From positions 1 to 45,152 of the forward strand of contig JBLHMB010000028.1 in NCBI GenBank assembly GCA_047621665.1: a stretch of DNA of 45,152 nt, read 5' to 3'. The notes under the pieces are model-generated. The model was not told where the DNA came from, searched no databases, and worked only from the letters and a program-made list of their open reading frames with translations. Source of the DNA: Actimicrobium sp047621665 (GTDB lineage Bacteria > Pseudomonadota > Gammaproteobacteria > Burkholderiales > Burkholderiaceae_D). The translations under genes and the position numbers were made by a program. Below, one piece after another: positions 9,314-16,800 of the stretch (position 1 is its first letter; every line of letters begins with the position of its first letter).

Positions 9314-9352
9314 CAGGCTGCCGCTGCCTCTAAGACGGGCGGCCTGGTTTTT
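9314..9352 (+). terminator. Intercistronic terminator-like hairpin
   Basis: The arms CAGGCTGCC (9314-9322) and GGCGGCCTG (9338-9346) form 9 pairs including one G-T, around a 15-base loop. They are followed by G and five T (9348-9352). It lies between the repeat-protein gene and the next gene of the cassette. It could stop part of the transcripts so that the repeat protein is made in excess over the downstream prodomain protein and protease. Confidence 0.55.
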
Positions 9353-9367
9353 CAAGGAGACTTACGC

Positions 9368-9655
9368 ATGCCATTGAACCAACATCAGGCGGAATCGGCC
9401 CATTTCATCATCCGCTCGAGCGACCCGGCCGCGCTGGCCGACTTCATTGACGAGGTCAGCATCGACCCCGAGCTGAGTCTGATTGATCAAATCGGCCCGA
9501 TCGGCCAGCCGCATACCGTGGTCGTCGCTATGAGCAACGCGAAAGCCGCCGCGCTGGAGCAGCGCTTCAAACAAGCAAGTCCGTTAAAAATCGAACCCGA
9601 CCGGCCACTCTCACTGTTTGACGAGACCGACCAGTGGCCGGGCAATCTGCAATAA
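9368..9655 (+). CDS. Stand-alone copy of the S8 protease N-terminal (prodomain-like) domain
   Basis: This is a 95-residue soluble protein with a strong ribosome site (AAGGAGA, 9354-9360). Its residues 12-84 line up by eye with residues 66-160 of the protease encoded next. Shared landmarks are F(I/L)I at the start, then P(E/D)(L/I)..ID..GP, then a hydrophobic strand followed by M(S/T)..KA..L.Q, and finally L.(I/V)E.D.PL. Subtilisin prodomains (I9 type) are small domains that fold and inhibit the enzyme. A separate copy could therefore act in trans as an inhibitor, a folding aid or a substrate adaptor. Only 14 bases separate it from the protease gene, which supports co-translation. I know no characterised homologue; the function is inferred from similarity and position. 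Confidence 0.75.
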   Translation: MPLNQHQAESAHFIIRSSDPAALADFIDEVSIDPELSLIDQIGPIGQPHTVVVAMSNAKAAALEQRFKQASPLKIEPDRPLSLFDETDQWPGNLQ

Positions 9656-9669
9656 AAGGAAGAGACGAC

Positions 9670-11652
9670 ATGGCCAAGAATTCCGACACCCCGAACCCGG
9701 GCGCGCATCCGCCCCCCGACGAGAGCAGTTCCGACACCCGTGCCGGCAACGGCAATGGCACCAGTGCCGGTGCGGCGACCACCGCAGCCGCCGCTGGCAG
9801 CAGCGCAAGCAGTGGTACAAGCACCGCCGCGGGCCAGCGCCACGGCATTTCGCAGCGCAAGGGACAGTTCCTGATCGCGGCGCGTCACTCGCCGGGACTG
9901 CAAGCGATGGGCTTGCAACCGCTTGCCTTCAGTGTCATCGAACAGGCGCTGCGCGCCAGTCCCGACATCGACGTGATCGATACCGTCGGCCCGAAAAATG
10001 CGATCGGCGTGCTGGCAGACGGCATGGGGGCCGACGTTCCGAGCGTGCTGGTGGCGCGGATGACCGACCAGAAAGCCGGCATCCTGCACCAGCAGGCGCA
10101 AGGCAGACTGATCGTTGAACGCGATCATCCGCTGGTCATGCATGAAGTCGCGCCGCAACCGGGCTTGGTGACCTGCTCGATGGCCAGCGCCGGCCCGGCG
10201 CTGAACATCCCGATCCTGGTACTGGGCAAGGACGACATGCCACTGCCTGAAGCCGAGGTCTATCTGTTTGGCAGCATGCTACCGACGTCCGGCATCACTG
10301 ATGTCAGCGGGCGGGCGACGCTGGCCCTGTATGGCGATACACCGCAAACAATCCGCGCCCTGTACGTCAAACCCAAAGCCGATTACTGGAGTTTTTATCA
10401 GGCCGAGCCCGATATCAGCACGACCGAGCCGAATGTGATCGGCATGCGCTTGCTGTCGGAATGGCCGTCGCTGGCGAATTTCCCACAAGAACAAGCTTTC
10501 GGCTGGGGCCAGAAAGCGATGCGCCTGGACCTGCTGCCACAAAACTATCGCGGTCAGGGCGTGCGGGTCGGCATCGTCGATTCCGGCGCAGCCACCAGTC
10601 ATGACGACTTGAAAAAAATCCGCTTCGGCTTTGACATCATGCACAAGACCACCGATCCGGGCGGCTGGAATAGTGATACGGTGTCGCACGGTTCGCATTG
10701 TGCCGGCGTCATTGCCGGTGCCAGCAGCACGGTCGGGATACGCGGCTTTGCGCCGGACGCCGAAGTCCATGCCTGCAAATTATTCCCGGGCGGCCAGGTC
10801 AGCCAGCTCATTGATGCGCTTGAATATTGCATCGAGAAGCAGATCGACGTGGTCAACCTGAGTCTGGGCGGCATCGAACCGTCGGAAGCGCTGGAGCAGC
10901 AGATCCAGCGCGCCAAGCAGGCCGGTGTGGCCTGCATTGTCGCGGCCGGTAATTCAGGTGGCGCGGTGCAATATCCGGCCTCGTCGCCGAACGTGCTGGC
11001 GGTAGCGGCGCTGGGTCGGCTCAATGAGTTTCCACAAGACAGTTATCACACGCAGACACTGGGTTCGCAGGTCGATGCGAACGGATTCTTCTCGCCCAAG
11101 TTCACCTGCTTCGGTCCACAAATTGCGGTGTGCGCACCGGGCGTGGCAATCGCCTCGTCGGTACCGTCGAACAATTACGCGGCATGGGACGGCACCTCGA
11201 TGGCAGCGCCGCATGTGACGGGATTGGCGGCACTGGTGCTGGCGCATCATCCGGATTTTCAAGGCGCCTTCAAGGCGCGTGGACCGGCACGGGTCGAACG
11301 GCTGTTCCAGATCATCAAAGCCAGTTCGCAGCCGATCAATCTGGGCGACCAGACCCGTACCGGATTCGGCATGCCCGATGTGCTGATCGCGGTCGGGTTG
11401 CAGCCGCAGCGCGGAATGCCGGTGCAAACCCAGCAAGCCTTCTCGGCACAGCCCGGACCGGTTGCCGGCGCACCCGTATTCGGTCGCCGGATTGCCCAGG
11501 GCGAATCGCTGGCAACCGCTAGCTTCAATCCGATTCTGGCGATGGTCGCCAGCGGGATGGATCCGGCGTATGCCGCCTATCTGAGTAACGTTCAGGCCGG
11601 CATGCAGGCCATGCCGTTCGGATTTGCCGGACCCGGACCGGCACGCTGGTAG
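9670..11652 (+). CDS. S8 (subtilisin-like) serine protease with N-terminal prodomain-like and beta-sandwich domains
   Basis: This is a serine endopeptidase of 660 residues. I start it at 9670 after AAAAGGAAGAGA; an upstream in-frame start at 9634 would overlap the previous gene. Regions in order: a low-complexity Gly/Ser/Ala/Thr segment (1-57); a prodomain-like domain (66-160) related to the preceding small protein; a beta-sandwich resembling carboxypeptidase-regulatory domains (about 172-250); and the S8 domain (about 290-570). The S8 triad is intact: Asp304 (IVDSG), His340 (HGSHCAG) and Ser510 (GTSMAAPH), with oxyanion Asn428 (AAGNSGG). A Gln/Ala/Gly-rich tail follows. There is no Sec or Tat signal, so it is cytoplasmic unless exported by a signal-free route. 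Last gene of the cassette; its natural candidate target is the four-module protein two genes upstream. Confidence 0.9.
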   Translation: MAKNSDTPNPGAHPPPDESSSDTRAGNGNGTSAGAATTAAAAGSSASSGTSTAAGQRHGISQRKGQFLIAARHSPGLQAMGLQPLAFSVIEQALRASPDIDVIDTVGPKNAIGVLADGMGADVPSVLVARMTDQKAGILHQQAQGRLIVERDHPLVMHEVAPQPGLVTCSMASAGPALNIPILVLGKDDMPLPEAEVYLFGSMLPTSGITDVSGRATLALYGDTPQTIRALYVKPKADYWSFYQAEPDISTTEPNVIGMRLLSEWPSLANFPQEQAFGWGQKAMRLDLLPQNYRGQGVRVGIVDSGAATSHDDLKKIRFGFDIMHKTTDPGGWNSDTVSHGSHCAGVIAGASSTVGIRGFAPDAEVHACKLFPGGQVSQLIDALEYCIEKQIDVVNLSLGGIEPSEALEQQIQRAKQAGVACIVAAGNSGGAVQYPASSPNVLAVAALGRLNEFPQDSYHTQTLGSQVDANGFFSPKFTCFGPQIAVCAPGVAIASSVPSNNYAAWDGTSMAAPHVTGLAALVLAHHPDFQGAFKARGPARVERLFQIIKASSQPINLGDQTRTGFGMPDVLIAVGLQPQRGMPVQTQQAFSAQPGPVAGAPVFGRRIAQGESLATASFNPILAMVASGMDPAYAAYLSNVQAGMQAMPFGFAGPGPARW

Positions 11653-11663
11653 CGCGGTACAGG

Positions 11664-11696
11664 AAAAAGCCGCGGCGCAATTCCTGCGCTACGGCT
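11664..11696 (-). terminator. Intrinsic terminator of the TIGR03643/CHRD genes
   Basis: On the - strand, AGCCG (11692-11696) and TGCGC pair with GCGCA and CGGCT (11668-11672) around a 5-base loop, with one 2-base internal mismatch. TTTTT follows (complement of 11664-11667 and the adjoining base). It lies between the convergent S8 protease gene and the TIGR03643 gene. Confidence 0.6.
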
Positions 11697-11700
11697 CCAG

Positions 11701-11952
11701 TCAAATGCCCTTCTGGTCGCTCGACTTGAAGCGCATTACGTCATCGGACCGCAAGGCCAGATGCTTGGTCTTGCGGCCACTCACGCGTTCACGCCACATC
11801 GTAAAACTGGAGCGCTTCATGTGCTTGCGCATGAGCTTGATGACTTGCGCTTCCGTCACGCCGAACTGCACCTTGATGGTATCGAAGGCGGTGCGGTCTT
11901 CCCACGCCATCTGAATGATGCGGTCAATATCTTCGGGCGACAACGGGTTCAA
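11701..11952 (-). CDS. TIGR03643/DUF2805-like small protein, probable TTG start
   Basis: This is a small basic helical protein with the block SPEDIDRIIQMAWEDRTAFD and a C-terminal WRERVSGRKTKH segment, which I recognise as the TIGR03643 type. The function is unknown; the helix-turn-helix look (GVTEAQVIKLMRK) and basic tail suggest nucleic-acid binding. I prefer a TTG start at 11952, giving 83 residues, because AAGGA (complement of 11960-11964) sits 7 bases upstream and the family usually begins just before the LSPED motif. An ATG at 12021 in the same frame would add 23 residues and overlap the upstream CHRD gene by 59 bases. The CHRD gene ends 10 bases upstream, so the two form an operon closed by the terminator at 11664-11696. 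Confidence 0.75.
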   Translation of the reverse strand: MNPLSPEDIDRIIQMAWEDRTAFDTIKVQFGVTEAQVIKLMRKHMKRSSFTMWRERVSGRKTKHLALRSDDVMRFKSSDQKGI

Positions 11953-11962
11953 GGGCAAGTCC

Positions 11963-12400
11963 TTAGCGTGAATTGAGCTGACCACGGATTTCGCCACCCG
12001 GATTGAGGGCGGTGTGGACATTGACGTACAAATTACCGGCCTGGTAACTGGCGTATTGGGCGTCGGTCAACGTGGCACCGGTCGGAACCGACCAGCTACC
12101 GTCGGAGTTTTTGGTCAGGCCAATCACGACACCGCCATTCATGCCGGGGGCGCCCAGATGGATATGCGCCGCCTTGCCTTCGAGACCGCTGGTAGTAACC
12201 CGACCGCTGACCGATTTATTTGCCGTCACCGTGATCATCGCGGTACCGATTGCCGAGCTACTGACCGGCGGAACTTCTTGCGTGCCATTGAGCTTAGCGT
12301 CGCCGAGCGGCAGGTTGGCCGGAGTGGCACAAGCGGCTGCAACAAGAACTGTGGCGGCGATGGTCAGGGCCGTGGCGACGCGCGGGTAAGGGATTTTCAT
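11963..12400 (-). CDS. CHRD-domain lipoprotein
   Basis: This is an exported protein of 145 residues with one CHRD domain (about 32-143), marked by LNGTQEVPPV at its start and by HIHLGAPGMNGGVV and YVNVHTALNPGGEIRGQL towards its end. CHRD domains were named from chordin and are common in bacterial secreted proteins, where their role is largely unknown. The start at 12400 has AAGGAA six bases upstream and gives a signal peptide ending in VAAACA, a plausible but not perfect lipobox. A longer in-frame reading to 12511 lacks a signal and overlaps the CoA-transferase end. It is probably co-transcribed with the small TIGR03643-type gene. Confidence 0.85.
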   Translation of the reverse strand: MKIPYPRVATALTIAATVLVAAACATPANLPLGDAKLNGTQEVPPVSSSAIGTAMITVTANKSVSGRVTTSGLEGKAAHIHLGAPGMNGGVVIGLTKNSDGSWSVPTGATLTDAQYASYQAGNLYVNVHTALNPGGEIRGQLNSR

Positions 12401-12507
12401 GATGGTTCCTTTTTGTCTCGAGGGAACTTGAGTGTAATAGGCTTCCGGATTGTCCGTCAGGACAGCATTAGTGCAATCGAAAACTGCCGCCCGAAATGCT
12501 CGTCCAG

Positions 12508-13761
12508 TCAAATCACGCCATCGTTGCGCAGTTGCGCAATCGCCGCCGCATCGAAACCCAGCTGGCCCAGCACCTCGGCATTGTGCGCGCCGAGCGCCGG
12601 TCCGAGCCAGCGCGTCCGGCCCGGCGTGGCCGACAGTTTCGGTGAAATCGCCGGCAGCTTGACCGGTGTGCCATCGGCGAAAGCGTGCTGCTCGAACATC
12701 TGGCGTGCCAGAAATTGCGGGTCGTTCACCATGTCGCGCACCGAATAAATTTTGCTGACCGGGACATCGGCCGCGTGCAAAGTCGCCAGCGCGGCATCAA
12801 TGGTTTGCGTGGTGCACCAGGCCTGAATCGCGCCATCGATCTCGGCGGTGCGCGGCACCCGGCCATCGTTACGCGCCAGTTGCGGATCGGTTGCCATGTC
12901 ACTGCGCCCGATCGTACCCATCAGACGCTTGAAGATCGCGTCACCATTGCCGGCAATGACGATGTTGTCGCCATCGCCGGTGGTGTACGTGTTCGATGGC
13001 ACGATGCCGGGCAAAGCGCCACCGGTGCGTTCGCGCACGACGCCGGCGTGGTCGAATTCCGGCACCAGCGATTCCATCAGGTTGAACACCGATTCGTACA
13101 GCGCGACGTCCACCATCTGGCCCTGCCCTGCCTGACACGCGTCACCGCTTTCGCCATTCCAGCGGCCGCCGCTGGCATCGCGGTGGCGCAGCGCCATCAT
13201 CGCGCCGATCACGCCATGCATCGCCGCGACCGAGTCGCCGATCGAAATGCCGACCCGCACCGGTGGCCGGTCGGCGTGACCCGAGACATAACGCAAGCCG
13301 CCCATCGATTCGGCGATCGCGCCGAAACCGGGCAAGTCTTTCATCGGTCCGGTCTGGCCGTAGCCGGACAGGCGCACCATGATCGCGGCCGGATTGAGGA
13401 CCTTCAACTGGTCGTAGCCGAGCTGCCATTTTTCGAGTACGCCGGGGCGGTAGTTTTCGATGATGATGTCGGCGTCGAGCGCAAGACGACGTGCAATATC
13501 CTGCGCGCGCGGGTCTTTCAGGTTGAGCGTCAGACTTTTTTTGTTGCGGGCCTGAACCGACCACCACAGCGAAGTGCCGTCTTTCAGCACGCGCCACTGG
13601 CGCAGCGGGTCACCGCCGTCAGGTGATTCGATCTTGATCACGTCAGCGCCAAACTCGGCCAGCATGCGCGCGCAAAACGGCCCGGCGATCAGCGTGCCCA
13701 GTTCGAGTACCTTGATACCGGCCAGTGGCCCGGTGGGGGGCGTCGATGCAGTCGTTGTCAT
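12508..13761 (-). CDS. Family III (CaiB/BaiF) CoA-transferase
   Basis: This enzyme moves coenzyme A between carboxylic acids (formyl-CoA, succinyl-CoA and similar donors). At 417 residues it has the usual family length. It starts with the CoA-binding lead LAGIKVLELGTLIAGPFCARMLAEFGADVIK. The likely catalytic aspartate is Asp176 in IGDSVAAMHGVIGAMMAL, by alignment with the Asp169 region of formyl-CoA transferase. Residues 200-214 (WNGESGDACQAGQ) look like a short insertion before QMVDVALYES. The GGAG site upstream is good. The ATG overlaps the recR stop (ATGA), so translation is probably coupled to recR. The substrate is not readable from the sequence; the closest remembered patterns are general succinyl-CoA-dependent family members. 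Confidence 0.88.
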   Translation of the reverse strand: MTTTASTPPTGPLAGIKVLELGTLIAGPFCARMLAEFGADVIKIESPDGGDPLRQWRVLKDGTSLWWSVQARNKKSLTLNLKDPRAQDIARRLALDADIIIENYRPGVLEKWQLGYDQLKVLNPAAIMVRLSGYGQTGPMKDLPGFGAIAESMGGLRYVSGHADRPPVRVGISIGDSVAAMHGVIGAMMALRHRDASGGRWNGESGDACQAGQGQMVDVALYESVFNLMESLVPEFDHAGVVRERTGGALPGIVPSNTYTTGDGDNIVIAGNGDAIFKRLMGTIGRSDMATDPQLARNDGRVPRTAEIDGAIQAWCTTQTIDAALATLHAADVPVSKIYSVRDMVNDPQFLARQMFEQHAFADGTPVKLPAISPKLSATPGRTRWLGPALGAHNAEVLGQLGFDAAAIAQLRNDGVI

Positions 13762-14354
13762 GTGGTTCTCCGGTCCAGCATGGCGCGGGCAATGGTGCCG
13801 GCGTCGACATATTCGAGCTCGCCACCGACCGGCACGCCACGCGCGAGGCGGCTCACTTTCAGGCCGCGGGCTTTCATGGTTTCGGAAATGTAGTGCGCGG
13901 TGGCTTCGCCTTCGTTAGTGAAATTGGTGGCCAGCACCACCTCGGCGACGACGCCATCGGCTGCACGCAGGATCAGCCGGTCAAGATGAATATCTTTCGG
14001 ACCGATACCATCGAGCGGCGACAAGCGGCCCATCAGCACGAAGTAAAACCCCTTGTAGGTCAGCGTCTGTTCGATCATCAATTGGTCGCCCGGGGTCTCG
14101 ACGACACACAGCAGCGTGGCGTCGCGCTCGGGATCGAGGCAGGTTTCGCAGACCAGATGCTCGGTGAACGTATTGCAGCGACTGCAATGCTGGACCCGGT
14201 CGACCGCCTGTAATAAGGCGCGACCGAGCTGCTCGGCACCGTCGCGGTCATGCTGCATCAGGTGATAGGCGATGCGCTGCGCCGACTTGGGACCGACACC
14301 GGGCAAGCGGCGCAACGTCTCGGTCAGGAATTCAAGGCTGGAAGGAGTCTTCAT
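13758..14354 (-). CDS. recR: Recombination mediator RecR
   Basis: RecR works with RecF/RecO to load RecA onto gapped DNA. The 198-residue length is standard. Domains in order: a helix-hairpin-helix (LRRLPGVGPKSAQRIA, about 14-30), a C4 zinc finger (CSRC...CETC, about 57-72), a Toprim domain (LLCVVETPGDQLMIE onward) and a C-terminal segment with RLARGVPVGGELEYVD. It lies 19 bases after ybaB, and its stop overlaps the CoA-transferase start. The order dnaX-ybaB-recR is widely conserved in proteobacteria. The start follows from the conserved N-terminus MKTPSSLEFLTETLRRLPG. Confidence 0.97.
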   Translation of the reverse strand: MKTPSSLEFLTETLRRLPGVGPKSAQRIAYHLMQHDRDGAEQLGRALLQAVDRVQHCSRCNTFTEHLVCETCLDPERDATLLCVVETPGDQLMIEQTLTYKGFYFVLMGRLSPLDGIGPKDIHLDRLILRAADGVVAEVVLATNFTNEGEATAHYISETMKARGLKVSRLARGVPVGGELEYVDAGTIARAMLDRRTT

Positions 14355-14373
14355 CGGCGCGCTATCGCAGCTA

Positions 14374-14700
14374 TCAGAACGGCATCTTGAAGCCGGGGGG
14401 AATCGGCATGCCGGCAGTCACGCCCGACATTTTTTCGGCGGTTAGTGCTTCGGCCTTGCGGACGGCGTCGTTGACGGCCGCAGCAACGAGGTCTTCCAGC
14501 ATGTCCTTGTCTTCGGCCAGCAGTGACGGATCGATGACGACGCGCTTGACGTCGTTCTTGCAGCTCATCGTGACTTTCACGAGGCCGGCGCCGGATTCGC
14601 CTTCGACATTGATCAGGGCCAGTTGATCCTGCATCTTCTTCATGTCGTCCTGCATTGATTGCACTTTTTTCATCATGCCGGCGAGTTGGTTCTTCATCAT
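14374..14700 (-). CDS. YbaB/EbfC nucleoid-associated protein
   Basis: This small DNA-binding protein of the YbaB/EbfC family has 108 residues. The N-terminal Met/Lys/Gln-rich coiled coil (NQLAGMMKKVQSMQDDMKKM) and central block VKVTMSCKNDVKRVVIDPSLL are typical. It forms dimers that bind and shape DNA. It lies between dnaX (40 bases upstream) and recR, the standard arrangement. AGGAG stands before two adjacent ATGs; I took the first. Confidence 0.95.
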   Translation of the reverse strand: MMKNQLAGMMKKVQSMQDDMKKMQDQLALINVEGESGAGLVKVTMSCKNDVKRVVIDPSLLAEDKDMLEDLVAAAVNDAVRKAEALTAEKMSGVTAGMPIPPGFKMPF

Positions 14701-14740
14701 GGTAGTTCTCCTGTGAGGTCGTAAATAGGGATTGAAATAG

Positions 14741-16735
14741 TCAATGCGGTTTGATCGAGCCGGGCACGATGGTGGCGCCGAATTCCCGCATCATCGCCTG
14801 CACGAACGGATCGCTGTGGATTTGCTGTTCAGCTACCTGCTGCTGCGCGGCGCGCTCGGCATTGGCCTTGGCATTAGCGGTATGGCGCGCGATACCCAGC
14901 TCGGTGGTGACGCGGACCGGCCGGTCGAAATGGGTCGTCAGCGCGGTGGCGAGCTTGTCGATATTGGCCGGCGAGGCCAGCGTTTCGAGCGGCACCCGCA
15001 AGTGCAGCGCGATGCCGTCGATCTGGTCGCATCGCACCAGCTCGGCTTGCAGCGCCAGTTGCTGGACCACGCCGCGCACCGGCAATTGCGTCGCCAGTAC
15101 CGGCCAGTCACCATCCCAACCGAGTTCCGGTACCGGCATCACCACCATCGCGGCGACTGGCTCGGGCGACGGCGCGACGGCAATCGGTGCTGCGGCACGC
15201 GCGGGTGCTGCAGCCGGAGCCGGCACTACCGATGGTGCTAAAGGCGGCGGTTCAGTTTTTTTTTGAGCCTGCTCGAACTGGTCGTCGTCCGGGAACTCTC
15301 CCATCGGCGGCATATTGTCTTCCCACGGCGCTGCCGCGACAGGCTTGGCCCTGGGTTCGGATTTGGGTTCCGGCGCGCGCGCTGGCGGCAGCGTCGACAC
15401 GCCACCATTCGGACGCGTCATGCCGCGTGCGGCTTCCAGCGCAGCACGCGCCGGACTGAGCGGCGCTATTGCCGAAGCGGTTGCAGAAGCAGCCGCAGGA
15501 ACCATTGCGCTCGGTGCAGCAGCACGCGGCGCAACCGGCGTGCTGCTGACCACGGCCGCCGGTGCGGCACTAAGCCGGGCCGGTGCGCGCGGTGCAGCCG
15601 CTGGTGCTGGTGCCGATGCCAACTCGGTCCCGGCATGCAGCGGACGGAACGCCAGCATGCGCAACAGCGTCATCGAAAAGCCGGCATATTCATCCGGTGC
15701 CAGGCTGAGCTCGTTACGGCCGTGCACGGCGATCTGATAAAACAACTGGACTTCTTCGGCATCGAATAACGCGGCCAGCCGGACGATGTCGGCGCGTTCC
15801 GGCAAGTCCTCGGCCAGCGCTGCCGGCACTGATTGTGCCAGCGCGAGTCGATGCAACAAGGTGCCCAGATCGCGCAGGGCGTTGTTGTAAGACAAGCTGC
15901 GCAGGGCCATGTCGTCGGCCACGGCAAGCAAACCGGCACCATCCTGCGCGGCAAGCGCATCGAGCAACCGGATCAGGAAAGACTGGTCCAGCGCACCCAG
16001 CATGCCTTGCACCGCATCGAGCGTGACGGTGCCGGCAGCGTACGCAATAGCCTGGTCGGTCAGCGACAGTGCGTCCCGCATTGAGCCATGCGCGCCTTGT
16101 GCCAGCAAACGCAGGGCCGGGGTCTCGAAAGTGATGCCTTCCTGACCGAGGATGTCGTCGAGGTGGGCGACGATATGGCCGGGCGGCATTTGCTTGAGAT
16201 TGAATTGCAGGCAGCGCGACAGCACTGTGACCGGAATTTTTTGCGGATCGGTGGTCGCGAGAATAAATTTGACATGCTCGGGTGGTTCTTCGAGCGTCTT
16301 CAGCATCGCATTGAAAGCATGATTGGTCAGCATGTGGACTTCATCGATCATGTAGACCTTGAAGCGCGCATTCGACGGTGCATACACCGCCTGCTCGAGC
16401 AATTGCGCCATCTCTTCGACACCGCGATTGGAGGCCGCGTCGAGTTCGATGTAGTCAACGAAACGACCGGCATCAATGGCACTGCATGCTGCACACACGC
16501 CGCACGGCGTGGCGGTGATGCCGCCGTTGCCATCGACACCGATGCAATTGAACGCCTTGGCGAGGATGCGGGAGAGGGTCGTCTTGCCGACGCCCCGGGT
16601 ACCGGTGAACAAGTAGGCGTGATGCAACCGCCCGCTGTCGAGTGCATGGCTGAGCGCCCGCACCACGTGCTCTTGTCCGACCAGCGTGTCAAAACTGCGG
16701 GGACGATATTTTCGGGCAAGAACTTGATAGGACAT
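14741..16735 (-). CDS. dnaX: DNA polymerase III tau subunit (with possible gamma by slippage)
   Basis: DnaX is the clamp-loader ATPase that also ties together the polymerase cores. The product is 664 residues from the ATG at 16735, the canonical N-terminus MSYQVLARKYRPRSF. An upstream start at 16756 is less likely. Visible parts are the Walker A GTRGVGKT (45-52), a Cys4 zinc site ending CGVCAAC, the Walker B-like DEVH, domain III to about residue 370, a Pro/Ala-rich linker (about 375-520) and the tau-specific C-terminal domain. An A9 run at codons 491-494 has a TGA directly in the -1 frame, so a gamma-like product of about 494 residues may be made. A TAAAAT at 16763-16768 (complement) may be its -10 box. 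ybaB and recR follow. Confidence 0.96.
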   Translation of the reverse strand: MSYQVLARKYRPRSFDTLVGQEHVVRALSHALDSGRLHHAYLFTGTRGVGKTTLSRILAKAFNCIGVDGNGGITATPCGVCAACSAIDAGRFVDYIELDAASNRGVEEMAQLLEQAVYAPSNARFKVYMIDEVHMLTNHAFNAMLKTLEEPPEHVKFILATTDPQKIPVTVLSRCLQFNLKQMPPGHIVAHLDDILGQEGITFETPALRLLAQGAHGSMRDALSLTDQAIAYAAGTVTLDAVQGMLGALDQSFLIRLLDALAAQDGAGLLAVADDMALRSLSYNNALRDLGTLLHRLALAQSVPAALAEDLPERADIVRLAALFDAEEVQLFYQIAVHGRNELSLAPDEYAGFSMTLLRMLAFRPLHAGTELASAPAPAAAPRAPARLSAAPAAVVSSTPVAPRAAAPSAMVPAAASATASAIAPLSPARAALEAARGMTRPNGGVSTLPPARAPEPKSEPRAKPVAAAPWEDNMPPMGEFPDDDQFEQAQKKTEPPPLAPSVVPAPAAAPARAAAPIAVAPSPEPVAAMVVMPVPELGWDGDWPVLATQLPVRGVVQQLALQAELVRCDQIDGIALHLRVPLETLASPANIDKLATALTTHFDRPVRVTTELGIARHTANAKANAERAAQQQVAEQQIHSDPFVQAMMREFGATIVPGSIKPH
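15252..15265 (-). other. A9 slippery run in dnaX with immediate -1 stop
   Basis: On the coding strand the frame reads CAA AAA AAA ACT, nine A in a row (complement of 15256-15264). A shift to -1, or one added A in the mRNA, gives AAC then TGA at 15254-15252. The product would keep the ATPase and collar domains and lose the C-terminal domain. E. coli does this by ribosomal frameshifting on AAAAAAG and Thermus by transcriptional slippage on A9. No strong internal ribosome site is visible upstream, which favours slippage by the polymerase. Confidence 0.55.
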
Positions 16736-16800
16736 GGGGGCCCAACGAATCGGCAAAGTACGATTTTACCGCACATCGGGGCCCCATTTGGCCCCCTTGT

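Noticed and set aside
8262..11652. Cyanobactin-type (PatA/PatG) peptide maturation cluster
   Set aside because: The S8 domain is shared, but there is no heterocyclase, no recognition-sequence precursor and no PatG-like macrocyclase. The repeat protein lacks the small hypervariable core peptides of those precursors.
12685..13626. 313-codon open frame on the + strand
   Set aside because: It is a shadow of the CoA-transferase gene on the other strand, rich in His/Arg/Ala without motifs.
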